NCBI GenBank assembly: GCA_002794775.1
Contig: NBAY01000091.1
Span: 78,539-142,538 of the forward strand
Length of the DNA: 64,000 bases
Direction: 5' to 3'
DNA from: Porodaedalea pini
Taxonomy: Eukaryota; Basidiomycota; Agaricomycetes; Hymenochaetales; Hymenochaetaceae
Shown here: one piece after another, positions 37,950-49,500 of the stretch
Layout: the number at the start of each line of letters is the position of its first letter
Position numbering within the stretch: the stretch's first letter is position 1
The notes under the pieces: generated by a model
Told to the model about the DNA's origin: nothing
Seen by the model: the letters and a program-made list of their open reading frames with translations, nothing else
The model's database searches: none
Translations under genes and position numbers: made by a program

Positions 37950-40181
37950 ATGCTCACATTACTCTGCACCGCGCCGCAATCGACGATCAGCTCGCCCGTT
38001 GAGGACTCCTTCTCGTCCTCACGAGCGCTCCATTCCCAAACCTACGGCAACGCGTCTCCCTACCCCGGCTCCGGCTCTAGCTCAAGCCCGACCTCGAGCA
38101 GGAAACCCACACCGCTAGCCAATCTCGCGCGCCGCCCCTCGATCCGGAAACGCATACAGTCGTTCTCGCGCGTTTCGGGCGCCTCGCTCGACAAGGCCAC
38201 CGCGTCTCTCAGTAGCGCCGCCGGTTCTTCCTTCTCTTTCCTGCGCCACTCCTCTGGGTCTGGGTCCTCCTCTTCCGCTGGCAACTCACCTGGCCCGAGC
38301 TCTGCGCATGTGCGGGGCGCGTCGACGTCTTCCTTCGCGAGTGGCAAAAGCGCGAAGAGCTCGAAGAGCTCCAGTTCGTCTGGTCAGGGGCGATCACGGC
38401 TGAATATGCTGAACATCGGCCCGCCGAGCGCGTTCAAGCATCAGTTCCATTTGGGCCCGGATACGGTGAGTTGTTACGTCTGTTTCTCTTCCATATTACC
38501 CGGCGCGGTCGGTCGGGTTCTGTGTATATGCGCAGTCTGTGGCGTCCCCCGTGCCTCTGGACTATGCACCGCGAATATCCTAGGTTGTTCTGTAATTTCC
38601 GCAGTTCAACCTTGCGATCACTCGTTTCCGTCATATGCTTTTCATATGATAATTGTGACCAGGTACTGAACTTTCGTTTCTTCGCTTGCGTTCTTGCGTG
38701 CAGCGGACGAGCGCCGGGCCGTGGGACGAGTCGCGGGGGCGCCAGGTCGTCGAGATGCGTGCGAACGAGGTACGACCCCTCTACTCGTCCCGCGTTTCTT
38801 TTTTTCTCATGCTCATCATTGATGGTAACCGTGTACCTGTTCTTATTCGGAGATACAGAACATCCCGGTCATCGACGTTGTATCTTCGTCCGCCGCCAAC
38901 GCTGTCGCCCAGTTGCCTCGCGCGAGCACGAGCTCCGAGCGCAGCCTCCTCTCTCACTCGCACTCGCATTCGCATTCTCAGACGCGCGTCGAGCATACCG
39001 CTGCATCAGCTTCGAGCCCGAACCTCCTTTCCATATCCACCTCTACCTTCTCACCCTCATCCCCATCAGCGAGCACCGCAACACCGAGTGCCTCTACGGA
39101 TGGATCGACGGACGATACAGCTGCGGAGAAGGCAAAAGCGGCGCGCACTGCAAAGCGCGCGAGCCTCGTGAAGCGCAAACCAGTCCCGCCGCTCTATCCC
39201 GAAGAGGCTGCACCGCTCCCATCTACTTCTATGCCGAACATGCCAGCACCGACTGCGCCCGCTTCGTATGTGCTGATGCCGGACCCGACTCCGACTAAGG
39301 CTCCGGAGACGGCGCCGGCTGGAAGGACATCTTTCGATGTTCAAACCTCTGAAGCATCCGAAGATATTCCTCCTGCCTTACCGTCTATCCTGAAACAAAA
39401 TCCCCCAAAAGCGGACATGGTTGACGCTAGAGATGCAGGAAAAGCCCCGGCTGCGGTTGGCCCTGCGCATATATGTGTATTGCATTCGGCACCGCCGCCC
39501 GCACCGCCTCCGCGCAGACACACGCTCGCGCACATGCAGGCCCGCGCTCTTGGGCGGGGCATGGGCGCAGGTGTGCCCTCAAGGCCCTCTCAATCTCCGT
39601 CTGCAACTGCCTCAGAGACGAAGACGAAGACCAGGCCTACGCCAATCATAGCTGCATCTCCCGAATCGAATTCAGCTGTGTCACCCACTACTCCGGTGCT
39701 CCCACCTGGACTGCCCGTGCCCGCCGGGTGCGCGAAAGACATGCAGACTGTGCTCATAGAGGCGAAGGCAAGCGAGGCTACAGCGCTCGCGGACAACTCA
39801 CCCCGTCCAAGCTTCTCGAGCCTCCTTTCCTCCGCGTCCGCATCGTCCACGCAATACGGCTCCGCATCCTCCACCTCTGAGGGCGGTGTATGCGCGCATG
39901 GCTCGAGCTCGGGGTCGGAGAGCGGCGAGCTGGAGCCGCGCACGCCGACGGATGAACGGCGCGTCTCGGCGGGCTCTGCTGCTTCAATAAGTATGAAGAT
40001 GGGTGGGAATTTGACTATCGTCCTCAGTGGAGACTTGGATGATGACGAAGAGCAGGAAATGGGGGAGACACCGAGGAGGTTGAGGCGCGTGTCGAAGCGC
40101 CCGAACCCGCCTGTACGCCGCGTGGAGGCGAACGAAGAGTCTGTGTATGTGACAGCGGACGAGGCGGACGAGGGTGTGTAA
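37950..40181 (+). CDS. Ser/Pro-rich low-complexity protein of unknown function
   Basis: 634 residues; exons 37950-38465, 38704-38769, 38859-40181. I recognise no domain. The N-terminal third is Ser-rich with a basic patch (RRPSIRKRIQSFSR) that could be a kinase or 14-3-3 site. A short conserved-looking core spans the two splices (FKHQFHLGPDT, RTSAGPWDESRGRQVVEMRANE, NIPVIDVV). The rest is Ser/Thr/Pro/Ala-rich and ends with NLTIVLSGDLDDDEEQEMGE and RRLRRVSKRP. Probably a disordered scaffold or signalling substrate. The first intron (238 nt) is longer than typical here. Confidence 0.7.
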
Positions 40182-41031
40182 GGGCTTCGCTGCTTGATCC
40201 TCCGTCTTTGTCTGGCTTTTTTGTGGGTGGGAGCTCTCCATAACGAAACAACTTGGAAAGGGAAATGACAGCAACTGCGATCTCGACCTGTGCAAATCGC
40301 TCTGAAGCGATTATCTTCTTCTCTGCGCCTGTTCCTCCCTACAGTCTATGAGGCGTTGCCCTCATCTACCTCGGCGGAGTTTGCACAAAACGTGCCAACC
40401 GCCCAATGCCACCCGACTGCACGCAAATACCGAGATGAAACGAAGATACATGGACTCGGACGCTGTATTTCTGCTCTCTATTCTGCATACCCTTGCATGT
40501 GTGTGTACGATTAAAAGAAATCCGAACTTCATTCCATTCTTTTTCTTGTTCTCTCTTCCCTTCCTTTTTCTTCGCATCATTATTCTCTTCAATCCCTTCT
40601 TCACATCGTGCTCTACCCTGTTGCGCGTCATGCCTTCTTATCACTTAACGCCCTTTCATACGTCGCGATATCCTGAATCCTATCCTATTCCTCCCTCTGC
40701 CCCGCATCTGAATTTGCAGAAACCTCGCTTGTCTCCCTGTACCACTCGCGTAGCTTTACCTCTTGCGTTCTAATTATGTCTCACTATACACAGCACTATC
40801 TATAACCAATCCATTTTATCGTATGACTTGAACTTACATACGTCTGTGAAATCGATAAAGTTCCTAAGTCTATAACGCTCCAGCCTCCAGTCCACATTGA
40901 ATTGGAAATTGGTGCTCCGACGCGCGTCTAGATGCGCGCTAGTCACGGGACGGACGCGTGATTGCTCTTCAGCAAGCAAGTAGACATAAAACCAACGCGT
41001 GTCAGTACACCAGCTCTCCAAGGTTCTCGGA
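40182..41031. other. Intergenic region
   Basis: 3' flank of the Ser-rich gene (T/C-rich) and upstream region of PRMT5. A minus-strand frame at 40800-41192 is only an antisense overlap. Part of an upstream PRMT5 exon could hide here, because the N-terminus of that protein is weakly conserved. Confidence 0.4.
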
Positions 41032-44000
41032 ATGGACACGTCATGGACGAATTCCAGTCCTGTTATACGTCTTATCGCGCCGGACGAGCTCGCGAAAGCC
41101 GCTGAAGGCGACCTAGCCGGGTTCGCGTCTCCCGTCCTGAAGCTCAAGGCAGATGGGCGCAGGCATTTTGACGGGATTGCTGTTTCAGTCACGAATGGGA
41201 AGTGGAAGGAGCGGTGGAACTCTATGTGCTCTGCTCAGACCGATAATATCCTGGAGGGGATTGAGGAGAGCGAGGAGGAAAGGACGAGGAAGGAGAGGGA
41301 GCTTGAGGAACGTGCGGAGAGATGGCGGGCTTCCCCGAGCTTCCTTAGAGCTGAATGTAATTTGACGGGACTTGGTGAGCGTTATTATATATTTATGTAT
41401 CGAAAATATCTGTTCATATACATGGTTCAGATGAAGCGGAGAATGTTATAGGCATCGCGTCCGACTGGCTTGAGATCGACTCGCCCGACGACTGGGTTCG
41501 GTACGACTGCGAAATCGCGCTGAAGCAGGAACTCGCCTACGCCGCCTACCTCGGACTGTCCGGCCTTATCTTGCCTCCGCCGCTGGAGCGCACCCACGCA
41601 GCCTCGTACGGCCGGACGCTCCGCGCATCTCTCGAGAGCTGTCCGTATATGCAGCTCGCTGTGCGCCTCCCGCTGTACGACCCAACTGTTCTCTCTTCTA
41701 CGCGGAAAACGTCACTCGGTACTCCTGTGCCGAGGTCTCCAGGCTTACCTCCGCCGCCCTCGAGTCCCGGTCCTGGTCACGCTCCAGTTCCAGGTCCTAC
41801 GAGTCCCGCAACACGGAGCGCGTCGCTGAAGGCACCGCCGGTTGGGGAACTGAGCGGAACATGGGAAGCTTGGGACGTCATACGCACAATCTGCGGGTAC
41901 AGTCCGCGTTTAACACTTGGTACGCGGCATATCGATGTGACAGGCAGCTTTCTGACAATATTGTTAAGCATTGGACTTGACTTTACCGCTCCCGTCCACA
42001 CGGGGGATCCTCACGCGATGGTCCGCCGAGCCAGTCTCGCATATATTTCTTCCGGCATCTACATTCATTCCTAACGCAAAGGGCTATCCCGTCCTCCCGA
42101 AAGGCACTCAGTCGTTTCTTCAGATGATGATGCGTGTGAGTGATCTCACTTCGTCTTCACTTCAGCAATGCAGCTAGTTCATTCTCACGCGCAGAGCCAC
42201 CCGACTATCATACTATCCGACACAGGTGCTCGTCTCCACGCTCGGGGGACAGAGGACAAGTACGTCGACTACATCCGCTACCTCGAGAAGAGTTCTCCGT
42301 ACACCCGCCGCCTGCAAGAAACGAACACCCTCGAGAACTATGCACAGGGCTACCAGGACTTCTTGCAAACGCCATTGCAGGTGAGCTTGACGGGCCCAAT
42401 TCCGCTTTTATACGCGCCCCGTACAAAATAAAGGGCGGGAGCTGATTGCATCAGCGGAATAGCCACTGCAGGACCACCTTGCGAGTATGGTGTACGAGAA
42501 TTTCGAGCGTGATCCCGTGAAATATCAAAAATATGAAGAGGCGAGTGAATATCGAATTTTATTCAGTTATGGTGTCTAATATTAGCGGGCACTTTTTATA
42601 GGCTGTGTTTAAAGCTCTTTCTGATCGCCCTGCGGATAACCGAATGTTTGTTTCGATCTGTTATTCTTTTCGTGCCTTCAAGTTGATCATCGCCTAAATA
42701 TAGCATTCTTGCGGTCGCAGGTGCAGGTCGTGGGCCCCTTGTTGCTCGGTCCTTAAAAGCAGTCGAGCGCTCATCGCGTAACGTGGCCATTTATGCCATC
42801 GAGAAAAATCCAAATGCATACGTCACGTATGGTCCCGTCTTCACTATTCCAAGCTTCATATTCATTCAGTCCTCTTAGCTTACAACAGCGCCAGCAGACA
42901 GAATGGAAGGACAAAGTAACGGTGCTGTTCGGCGACATGAGACATATCGACGTGCCAGAAAAGGCGGACATCCTCGTAAGCGAGCTACTCGGCTCGTTCG
43001 GCGACAACGAGCTCAGTCCAGAATGTCTGGATGGCGCGATGCGTTTCTTGAAAAGTGCATCGACCTTGTTGCTTGTCTACCGAGAATTGCTTTTAAAACT
43101 GACTTGGATTTTAGACGATGGCATTTCTATTCCTTCTTCGTATGTTGCGTTCCTCGCACCGATACAGTCTGCGAAACTCCACCACGAAGCTGGAGGGAGC
43201 AGGGACACGAAAGAAAAGGATAGGGAGAAGAGCCTCGAAACTCCGTATGTCGTGATGCTGCAGGCGATCAACTTCCTCGGAGAGGACTCACCTGGACCCG
43301 GGCACGGTGAACGGTGTGGCGATCGGATACAGCAATGTTGGGTGTTCGAGCATCCGAGGAGGGAAGCGGTGTTAGATGCCAGGGGTATGTGCCTTCCCCG
43401 TTTTCCGTGCTTATTGAAGACTTAGGCCCGGTTCTCAGGACTACCGCTCACAAACAGCCATAATGTTCGTTCCGCGTCACTGACATTCGCGATCCCACAT
43501 GCTGGCATCCTGCATGGATTTGCCGGCTACTTCGAAGCAGTGTTGTACGATAATATCGGGCTGAGCATCCACCCCGACCGCAAGGACCTAATTTCAAAGG
43601 ACATGCTCAGCTGGTTCCCCTGTTTCTTCCCGATCAAGGTAGGCTATGTTTCTCTTCTGACTAAGTATAGGTCCCATTTTCTTTCTTTGCACAACCAGGA
43701 ACCTCTTTATCTGCCGAGCAACGCAGAGCTACGCGTTGATCTCTGGCGACTCACAGGGTCTGGTAAGGTTTGGTACGAATGGTTCGCCGAGGCATTCCTC
43801 CCTGTCTCGCTGCCGAGTGCACTGCCCTCGCCGTTTTACAGTCGCAGCCGCAGTTCGCAGCCGCATTTCCTCCCTCGCCGACACCGACACCGACACCGCG
43901 AGTGAACGGCGCTGGTGCACTCGTCGCGTCTCCCGTGGCGATGACCGCATCGCCTGGGCCGCGCGCGCGAAGTCCCTTGCTCGATGCAGTCGATCTGAGC

Positions 44001-44144
44001 TTTGGCGGGCCCGGGACGCCGGAGCCTAAGCTCGGACTTGGGTTTGGGTCTGAGGGGCAGGGCGAGGATGCAACTGGAGTGGTGAAGATTGGGCAGACGA
44101 GTTTACATAACCCCGGCGGGCGTAGCAGTTGGTATGGACTGTGA
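41032..44144 (+). CDS. skb1: Protein arginine methyltransferase 5 (PRMT5/Skb1)
   Basis: Type II arginine methyltransferase forming symmetric dimethylarginine on histones and Sm proteins. 827 residues. Exons 41032-41374, 41431-41919, 41969-42135, 42195-42380, 42463-42540, 42602-42645, 42704-42826, 42879-43054, 43115-43384, 43439-43638, 43699-43803, 43842-44144. The TIM-barrel half includes DEAENVIGIASDWLEIDSPD and SHIFLPASTFIPNAKGYPVL. The SAM site is LAVAGAGRGPLV, the double-E loop is SELLGSFGDNELSPE, and the end is KIGQTSLHNPGGRSSW. Intron 5 has a GC donor (GAG|GCGAGT). Intron 11 would be only 38 nt, so a frameshift is the alternative. The start codon is the least certain part; an earlier one is possible. 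Confidence 0.9.
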
Positions 44145-44678
44145 GGATCCAGGTCGCGCAACCAAAGAACGCGGGCGTCGAATGAATGGATGATCGGGAA
44201 ATGGGAAATACCCTGACGTTTTCGATATTAAAATCCTGTGTCGACCGAATAGCATCTGTTGCTTTCGGTGTATGAATTAGTTCTGTAGGATGACGTTATG
44301 TCTGGCTCTTTCGTTGTACAATATCATGATGCATGTAGTAGTAGGAGTAATTGTAGTAAAGTGGTTGTTTCTGCAGCCGTTCCAATACGTGGTTTACTCG
44401 TAGTACTATATAGTGTCGTCTAGCTGGCACTAAGGTTAATCTCGATTCGAGGTTACCTTTCTGCAATGAGAAAGGCGACACGCAGTTCGGGGGCCGAGCA
44501 GCGTTTGATCAATTTCAACTTTGAAACTCCGCAAGCGTCAGCCCAATTCGGTTTTCGAGAAGGTATATAATCTTCACTTCCCCCGCAACCACTCCTTTTC
44601 TGTCTTCGTTCTTTTACCGTCTACTCCCCTCAGGCAAGCACAGTTCCCTCCCCGACTACCATCTACACCCTCGACAAC
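44145..44678. other. Intergenic with strong promoter for the wall-protein gene
   Basis: The right part holds a TATATAA box (44564-44570) followed by C/T-rich DNA up to the ATG. No other gene seen. Confidence 0.5.
44564..44570 (+). promoter_or_regulatory. TATA box
   Basis: TATATAA about 110 bp before the ATG at 44679, with a CT-rich tract downstream, typical of highly expressed secreted-protein genes. Confidence 0.65.
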
Positions 44679-45783
44679 ATGAAGTCCTTCGCTGTCCTCT
44701 CCGTCCTCGCGTCTCTCGCCGCTCAGGCCATCGCGGCTTTGACCATTAATACCCCGTCAGTGCACCGTGCTTTTTTTTACGCATCACCTATGAGCGACTG
44801 ACAAATCCACCTTATTGCTTTCCTAGGCCGACTTTGGTGCAGTGCGGTATGTATGAACGAGTGGAGGATGAGAAGGATTAATTGCTGACTGCCAACTCAG
44901 AGCCTTCTCTCATCTCGTGGACTGATGGCACGGCACCCTACTATCTTACGATTATTCCCGGTATGCTTGTTTCTCGTCTATCAGCTAGGTATTTTTCTCA
45001 CCTGGTTTATCTTCCTGCGAAAAATAGGTGGTCAGGTCTCTGCGAGCCCGGTACGTTCTGCTCCTTTTGAGTTTCGGGTGGCACATCCTGCTGACGTTGC
45101 CTTTTTCGCTTCCGTAATCCAGCTCAAGTCCTTCGGTTCCACTACATCTACTTCGTACACCTGGAATACCGACATCGCTTCGGGCACGTCTGTGTAAGCT
45201 AACTCTTTTTCTTTTTTCGGGTAGTACGCAGGAATTTTCTTATTTCCATTCCTTCTCTTCTACAGCACCCTCGCTCTCAGGGACAGCACTGGTACGCAGG
45301 TGTACTCCGATGCCGTGACCATCTCCAGCAGTTCCGATTCTAGGTAAGCTTCTAACAGTGCGACGGATCGGTTTTCGGCTTCAGGTGCCACGGGGGCTGA
45401 CAAGCACATACACTTCCATTTAGCTGCGTCAACTCCTCTGTCGACGAAAGTGCTGCGTCTGCGAGTGGCTTGAGCGGTTCAGCCAGCACCGGCGCCACGA
45501 CGACCGGCTCCTCTGCCACTGGCTCCTCGCCGGCTCGTCGACCGGTACTGTCACGGGTACGTCATCGACTTCGACCTCCTCCGTGTCCCACTCGACCAGC
45601 TCGTCCGGCTCGTCCGGCTCCTCTACGTCAATCAAAACGACGAGCTCCTCAGCAACGCACTCATCGACTTCTTCAGGCTCCGCGAGCTCCTCGTCGGCGT
45701 CAAGCGGTGCGATGCGCAGCTCCTCGATGAACGCGGCCGGCATTGCAGGTCTTTTGGGCGTTGTCGGCGCCGCGCTTCTTTAA
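44679..45783 (+). CDS. KRE9/KNH-like Ser/Thr-rich secreted wall protein, frameshifted
   Basis: Exons 44679-44755, 44827-44846, 44901-44960, 45028-45050, 45123-45193, 45266-45343, 45424-45783. Signal peptide MKSFAVLSVLASLAAQAIAA, then a Kre9/Knh1-type domain (INTPPTLVQCEPSLISWTDG, PYYLTIIPGG, SYTWNTDIASGTSVTLALRD), then a Ser/Thr-rich stalk. The stalk frame breaks near 45525-45535. The incoming frame runs into a basic, Pro/Arg-rich tail ending about 45730. The frame one base over continues as a clean Ser/Thr stalk into a GPI-type end (NAAGIAGLLGVVGAALL). One missing base explains it: a real loss of the GPI anchor or a sequencing indel. About 220-230 residues if intact. Confidence 0.8.
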
Positions 45784-46555
45784 GGGATAGATTGTCAGAG
45801 GATTCCGATGAACTTCACTTACATCCACAACTCCCGCTGCCTGGACTATACACCGAGACACTATCACGAGGATTCGTAGATAACCACCGTTCCTTTGTCC
45901 GATACGCTCCCTTCTCCATTACGCGTAAGTATCACAGATTAGTACATCCTATATACATTGTGTGATTCCGTATTTGATGACTTGACGCGTATGTTCGATT
46001 GCGCGGTATGGGCGACTCATTTTCCTAGTCCATATTTGACCTGAGATCTAGAGGAAGCAAAGAGCCAAATATTAATGAAGAGTCGCGCGTGAATCGACGC
46101 GTCGCGTTTTGACGCGTTTGTTTCCGCTTTTCAGCCGACGGGAAGTTCCGATTTGATAAGAAAGAGCCACGAGACTATTATATATTGCGCCTTTCTTCTC
46201 AACCTCAAGTTCTTGCTCTTGCTCTTGCTTGTCGTCGACACCCTTGACGGCGCCTAGGACTGCTCGAGGTTGACCAGCGACGCGTCGTTCACTATTCAAA
46301 CACGTCTCATCACGCTCACGGGACTGACTTATTTCTCACACTATTGAATAGCTTCACGGCTCCCGGGACAGACACAGGAGGTTCATTCATTCAAAGAGAC
46401 CGAAGAGGCTTCTTTGATCTTGGACACTGACGACGTCCACGAATTCTTTGACCGCCTCGGACTAACGCCCTTTAGAGGAACACGGGCCACGCATCTTCTA
46501 CTTTGACCAGTCGGCGCCTCTTTTCTCTTGCTTGGCTACTAAACGAGACCAGACG
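45784..46555. other. Intergenic region
   Basis: 3' flank of the wall-protein gene and promoter/5' UTR of the acidic protein gene. A (CTTGCT)-like imperfect repeat occurs near 46210. No gene seen. Confidence 0.5.
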
Positions 46556-49500
46556 ATGGCGGAGGTTGCGACTGTGACTGCTGCGCCACTCTCGGCTCCG
46601 CGGTTCGAGGCCGAGGAACAGACTCCGATTGACGCGCTGGCGGCCGCACACGGCCCCGTGCTTGGGCTTACGACCAAAGACTCCGATGCGGTCGCCAGTG
46701 GGCAGGGCGACGCGCAAGATGAGCTGGCGGCGCGAGAGAAACTCGGGGAGCTCGAGACGCGTCCGCGCATCGTGGGAGATAACGAGAATAAGAATGGGGA
46801 GGATGAAGGTGTTGCTGAGAACGCGGAGAAGCACGAATCCGAGGTCAGTCTTTACTTCACTCCCGAGTTACCTTTGCGTTCTTCGAGTCCATTGACCCGT
46901 CGTGCTGACTCCTTACATTTTGGGGGGTTGTTACAGAATGGAGAGGAGGATGCGGTCGGCCCTGAAACGACTGTAGCTGATTCTACGCCTGCCATTGAGA
47001 CAAAGTCAACTCCTGCAGAGAATGTGGCCCCTGTCAAAGAAGCCGAACAACCCTCGAACGACGAAGAAACTTCGCCTGAAGTGCCTGAAAGTCAAGCTGA
47101 CGCTAAGGTTCATCTTCTTCTATCTCTACCCCTTTCTAATGTTTATAAATTGACTATAATTTACTTCGTGTCCCATTTATTCATCCTTTATGATACATTT
47201 AGGAGATTGTGGCTGCACCCAAGCCCGACGCCAAAGAAGAACTATCAGCAGCCGAGCCTGAACCTGTTATCCTGCCCACCGCAACAGTAGATTCTGAAGC
47301 CAAAGGCGAGGAACCGACTGTTGAGGTACGCAACCGTCACCGTCACTTGACTCAAATCATCTTATGCTGACTCGCATCTCCCTTGACGGCAGGCTACGAA
47401 GGCCGAAGAAACGAACCTGTTAATGATTCCCGAGGCCGCAGCAACGACGAAAGAAGAAGAGCCAGCCGAGGCTGCAACTCCCGCAGAAGAGCAGCCTGCT
47501 GAGGAACCAATGCATATCGAGGATGAAGCATCGGCTCCGGAAGGAGCGCCTGCCTCCGCTGAGGAGGCCATTAAAGTCGGCGCTCCTGCTCCAGAGCTTT
47601 TGCCTATTGTTGAGACAGAGAGCAAGCCTAGTCATGAAGACTCAGTTGAGGTACCTGCGAAGGCTGAAGAGTTCGCAAAGAATGAAGAGTCTGTCAAAGA
47701 TGAAGGACCTGCTGCTGCTGAGGAGTGCGCAGATGCTGAAGCGCCCGCACCAGAGCTCCTTGAGGAATCGGCAACGGGCGTTGCGGCTGAGAGTGATGCT
47801 AAGCCACAGGCGGTTGAGGCACCAGCTAAGCCAAAGACTGCTTCCGATGCTGAACCTGAGGAGAATGTATCGCTTGCAGCGAAGGAAGAGCACGTCAGTA
47901 ACATCGATGCCGCGACAAAGGCATACGAACTTGCACATGCACACGAGAACGACGAGGTCGTCGCCGACCAGCCAAGCGATGCAGAAATCGGGGCTGCGGA
48001 CCTTGGAAATGTTGTGCCCAACACTAAAGATAGAACCGAGGTGGAGGCCATTGTGGCCGTTGAGCCTGAGGTACGTTCTTTATAAATACTCTGTTAGACG
48101 TGACTCATGTTTCTGGTTGCAGGCGAAAGACGAGACTGCCGATGCCTCAGCTCCCTCAGAGTCTGGTATAGAGTCTGTCGACTCGATCCCGACCGAGACA
48201 GGTGAGACGCAATCTGTCGACCCTGAAGAGCAAGCTATGCCCTCGATCCCGGAGGAAGTCGAAGCGAAGGACGAAGTGAAAGAACCTGAAGCCTCAGCGA
48301 CCTCTAAGAAGGTCGAAGAAACGATCGGAGCTGAACCAGGAGAGGCCACGGAGGGTCCGAACGTGGGCGACGTATCGGCGTCAGAAACGATCGAGGCTGA
48401 AAAGCTGGCTGAGGTTGTTCAACCTGAGGCTGTCGTCGGGAAGGAACCCATTGACGCGACTACATCGCTTGAGACTCACACGGCCGTTAAATCAGAAGAC
48501 GAGAATGCCGAACCTCTCGCCGCCTCAGAGCCTGAAGAACAGACTGACACTGCGTCTCTCGCGGCAATCGGCTCTTCTGACGAAGGCACTGACGCCGTTC
48601 TCGCGGAAGCCAAAAAGGATTTAGCTGAAGCACCGGAAGACAATGATGCTAGTGCACATGCGGAGGAGTTCATCTCTGCACCTGCTATCGACGCTCTCGT
48701 TGAGACGAATGCTGATATCGTCACGGACGGGACTGTTACGAAAGAAGCAGATGAATCTGGGTCTGGGGGAGAGTCAGCCATCGAGGCGCACATCGAATAC
48801 GTTGCTGCCACCGGCGAAGTGACCGAGCCCGTAGGTATCAAACAAGAAGGACCTGCTCCCCCTGTCGTTGAAACTCAGACCGAGGAGAATGCTGCAAAAG
48901 ATTTCCCCGAGGAGATAAATATTGCTGATGAGCCAAATGCAGCTGAAACGACTGCTCCTGTCGGCGTAAAATCGGGAACCCCAGAAACTACCATCGACCA
49001 AGCCGCTATTGCCGAGGAACTTGCAATGTCTGAAGAACCTGCTTTGGATAAGCCGGCGGACGTCGGCGGTGAAGAGACACTAGCAAAACTGATCCAGGAA
49101 ACTCCAGTCATTGAAACGCAACCTGCGGAAACCGAGGAGCTTATTGTAAAACCTGTGCAGACGACCGCTGATGTCGAAGGGGGCCAGCTAGAGGCCGAAG
49201 TACATTCCTTAGAGACCAAACCCGAGCTGTCGGGGATTACGGCGCAGGAAGCACCCGTGGATGCCCAAGCGGAAGAGTCTAGGCCTTCGGATGAGAAAAC
49301 TGAGGCAGATCCAGCACCTCCTGCCGAAGTTATTGCCGCACCGGTACTTGAGGCTACTGCAGCACCGGAGGAAGCCGGAGCGAGGAATGAGCATGCTGTC
49401 GAGCCTGTTCAGAAAGAGATCGCAGAACAGCTATCCGTCGAAGCAACAGTAGAAGGAGCAAAGGTCCGCGTTGCTTCGATTGAAGAGCCTTTAGCCGACG

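Noticed and set aside
40800..41192. Minus-strand frame overlapping the PRMT5 start
   Set aside because: It overlaps conserved PRMT5 coding on the plus strand and shows no family features.
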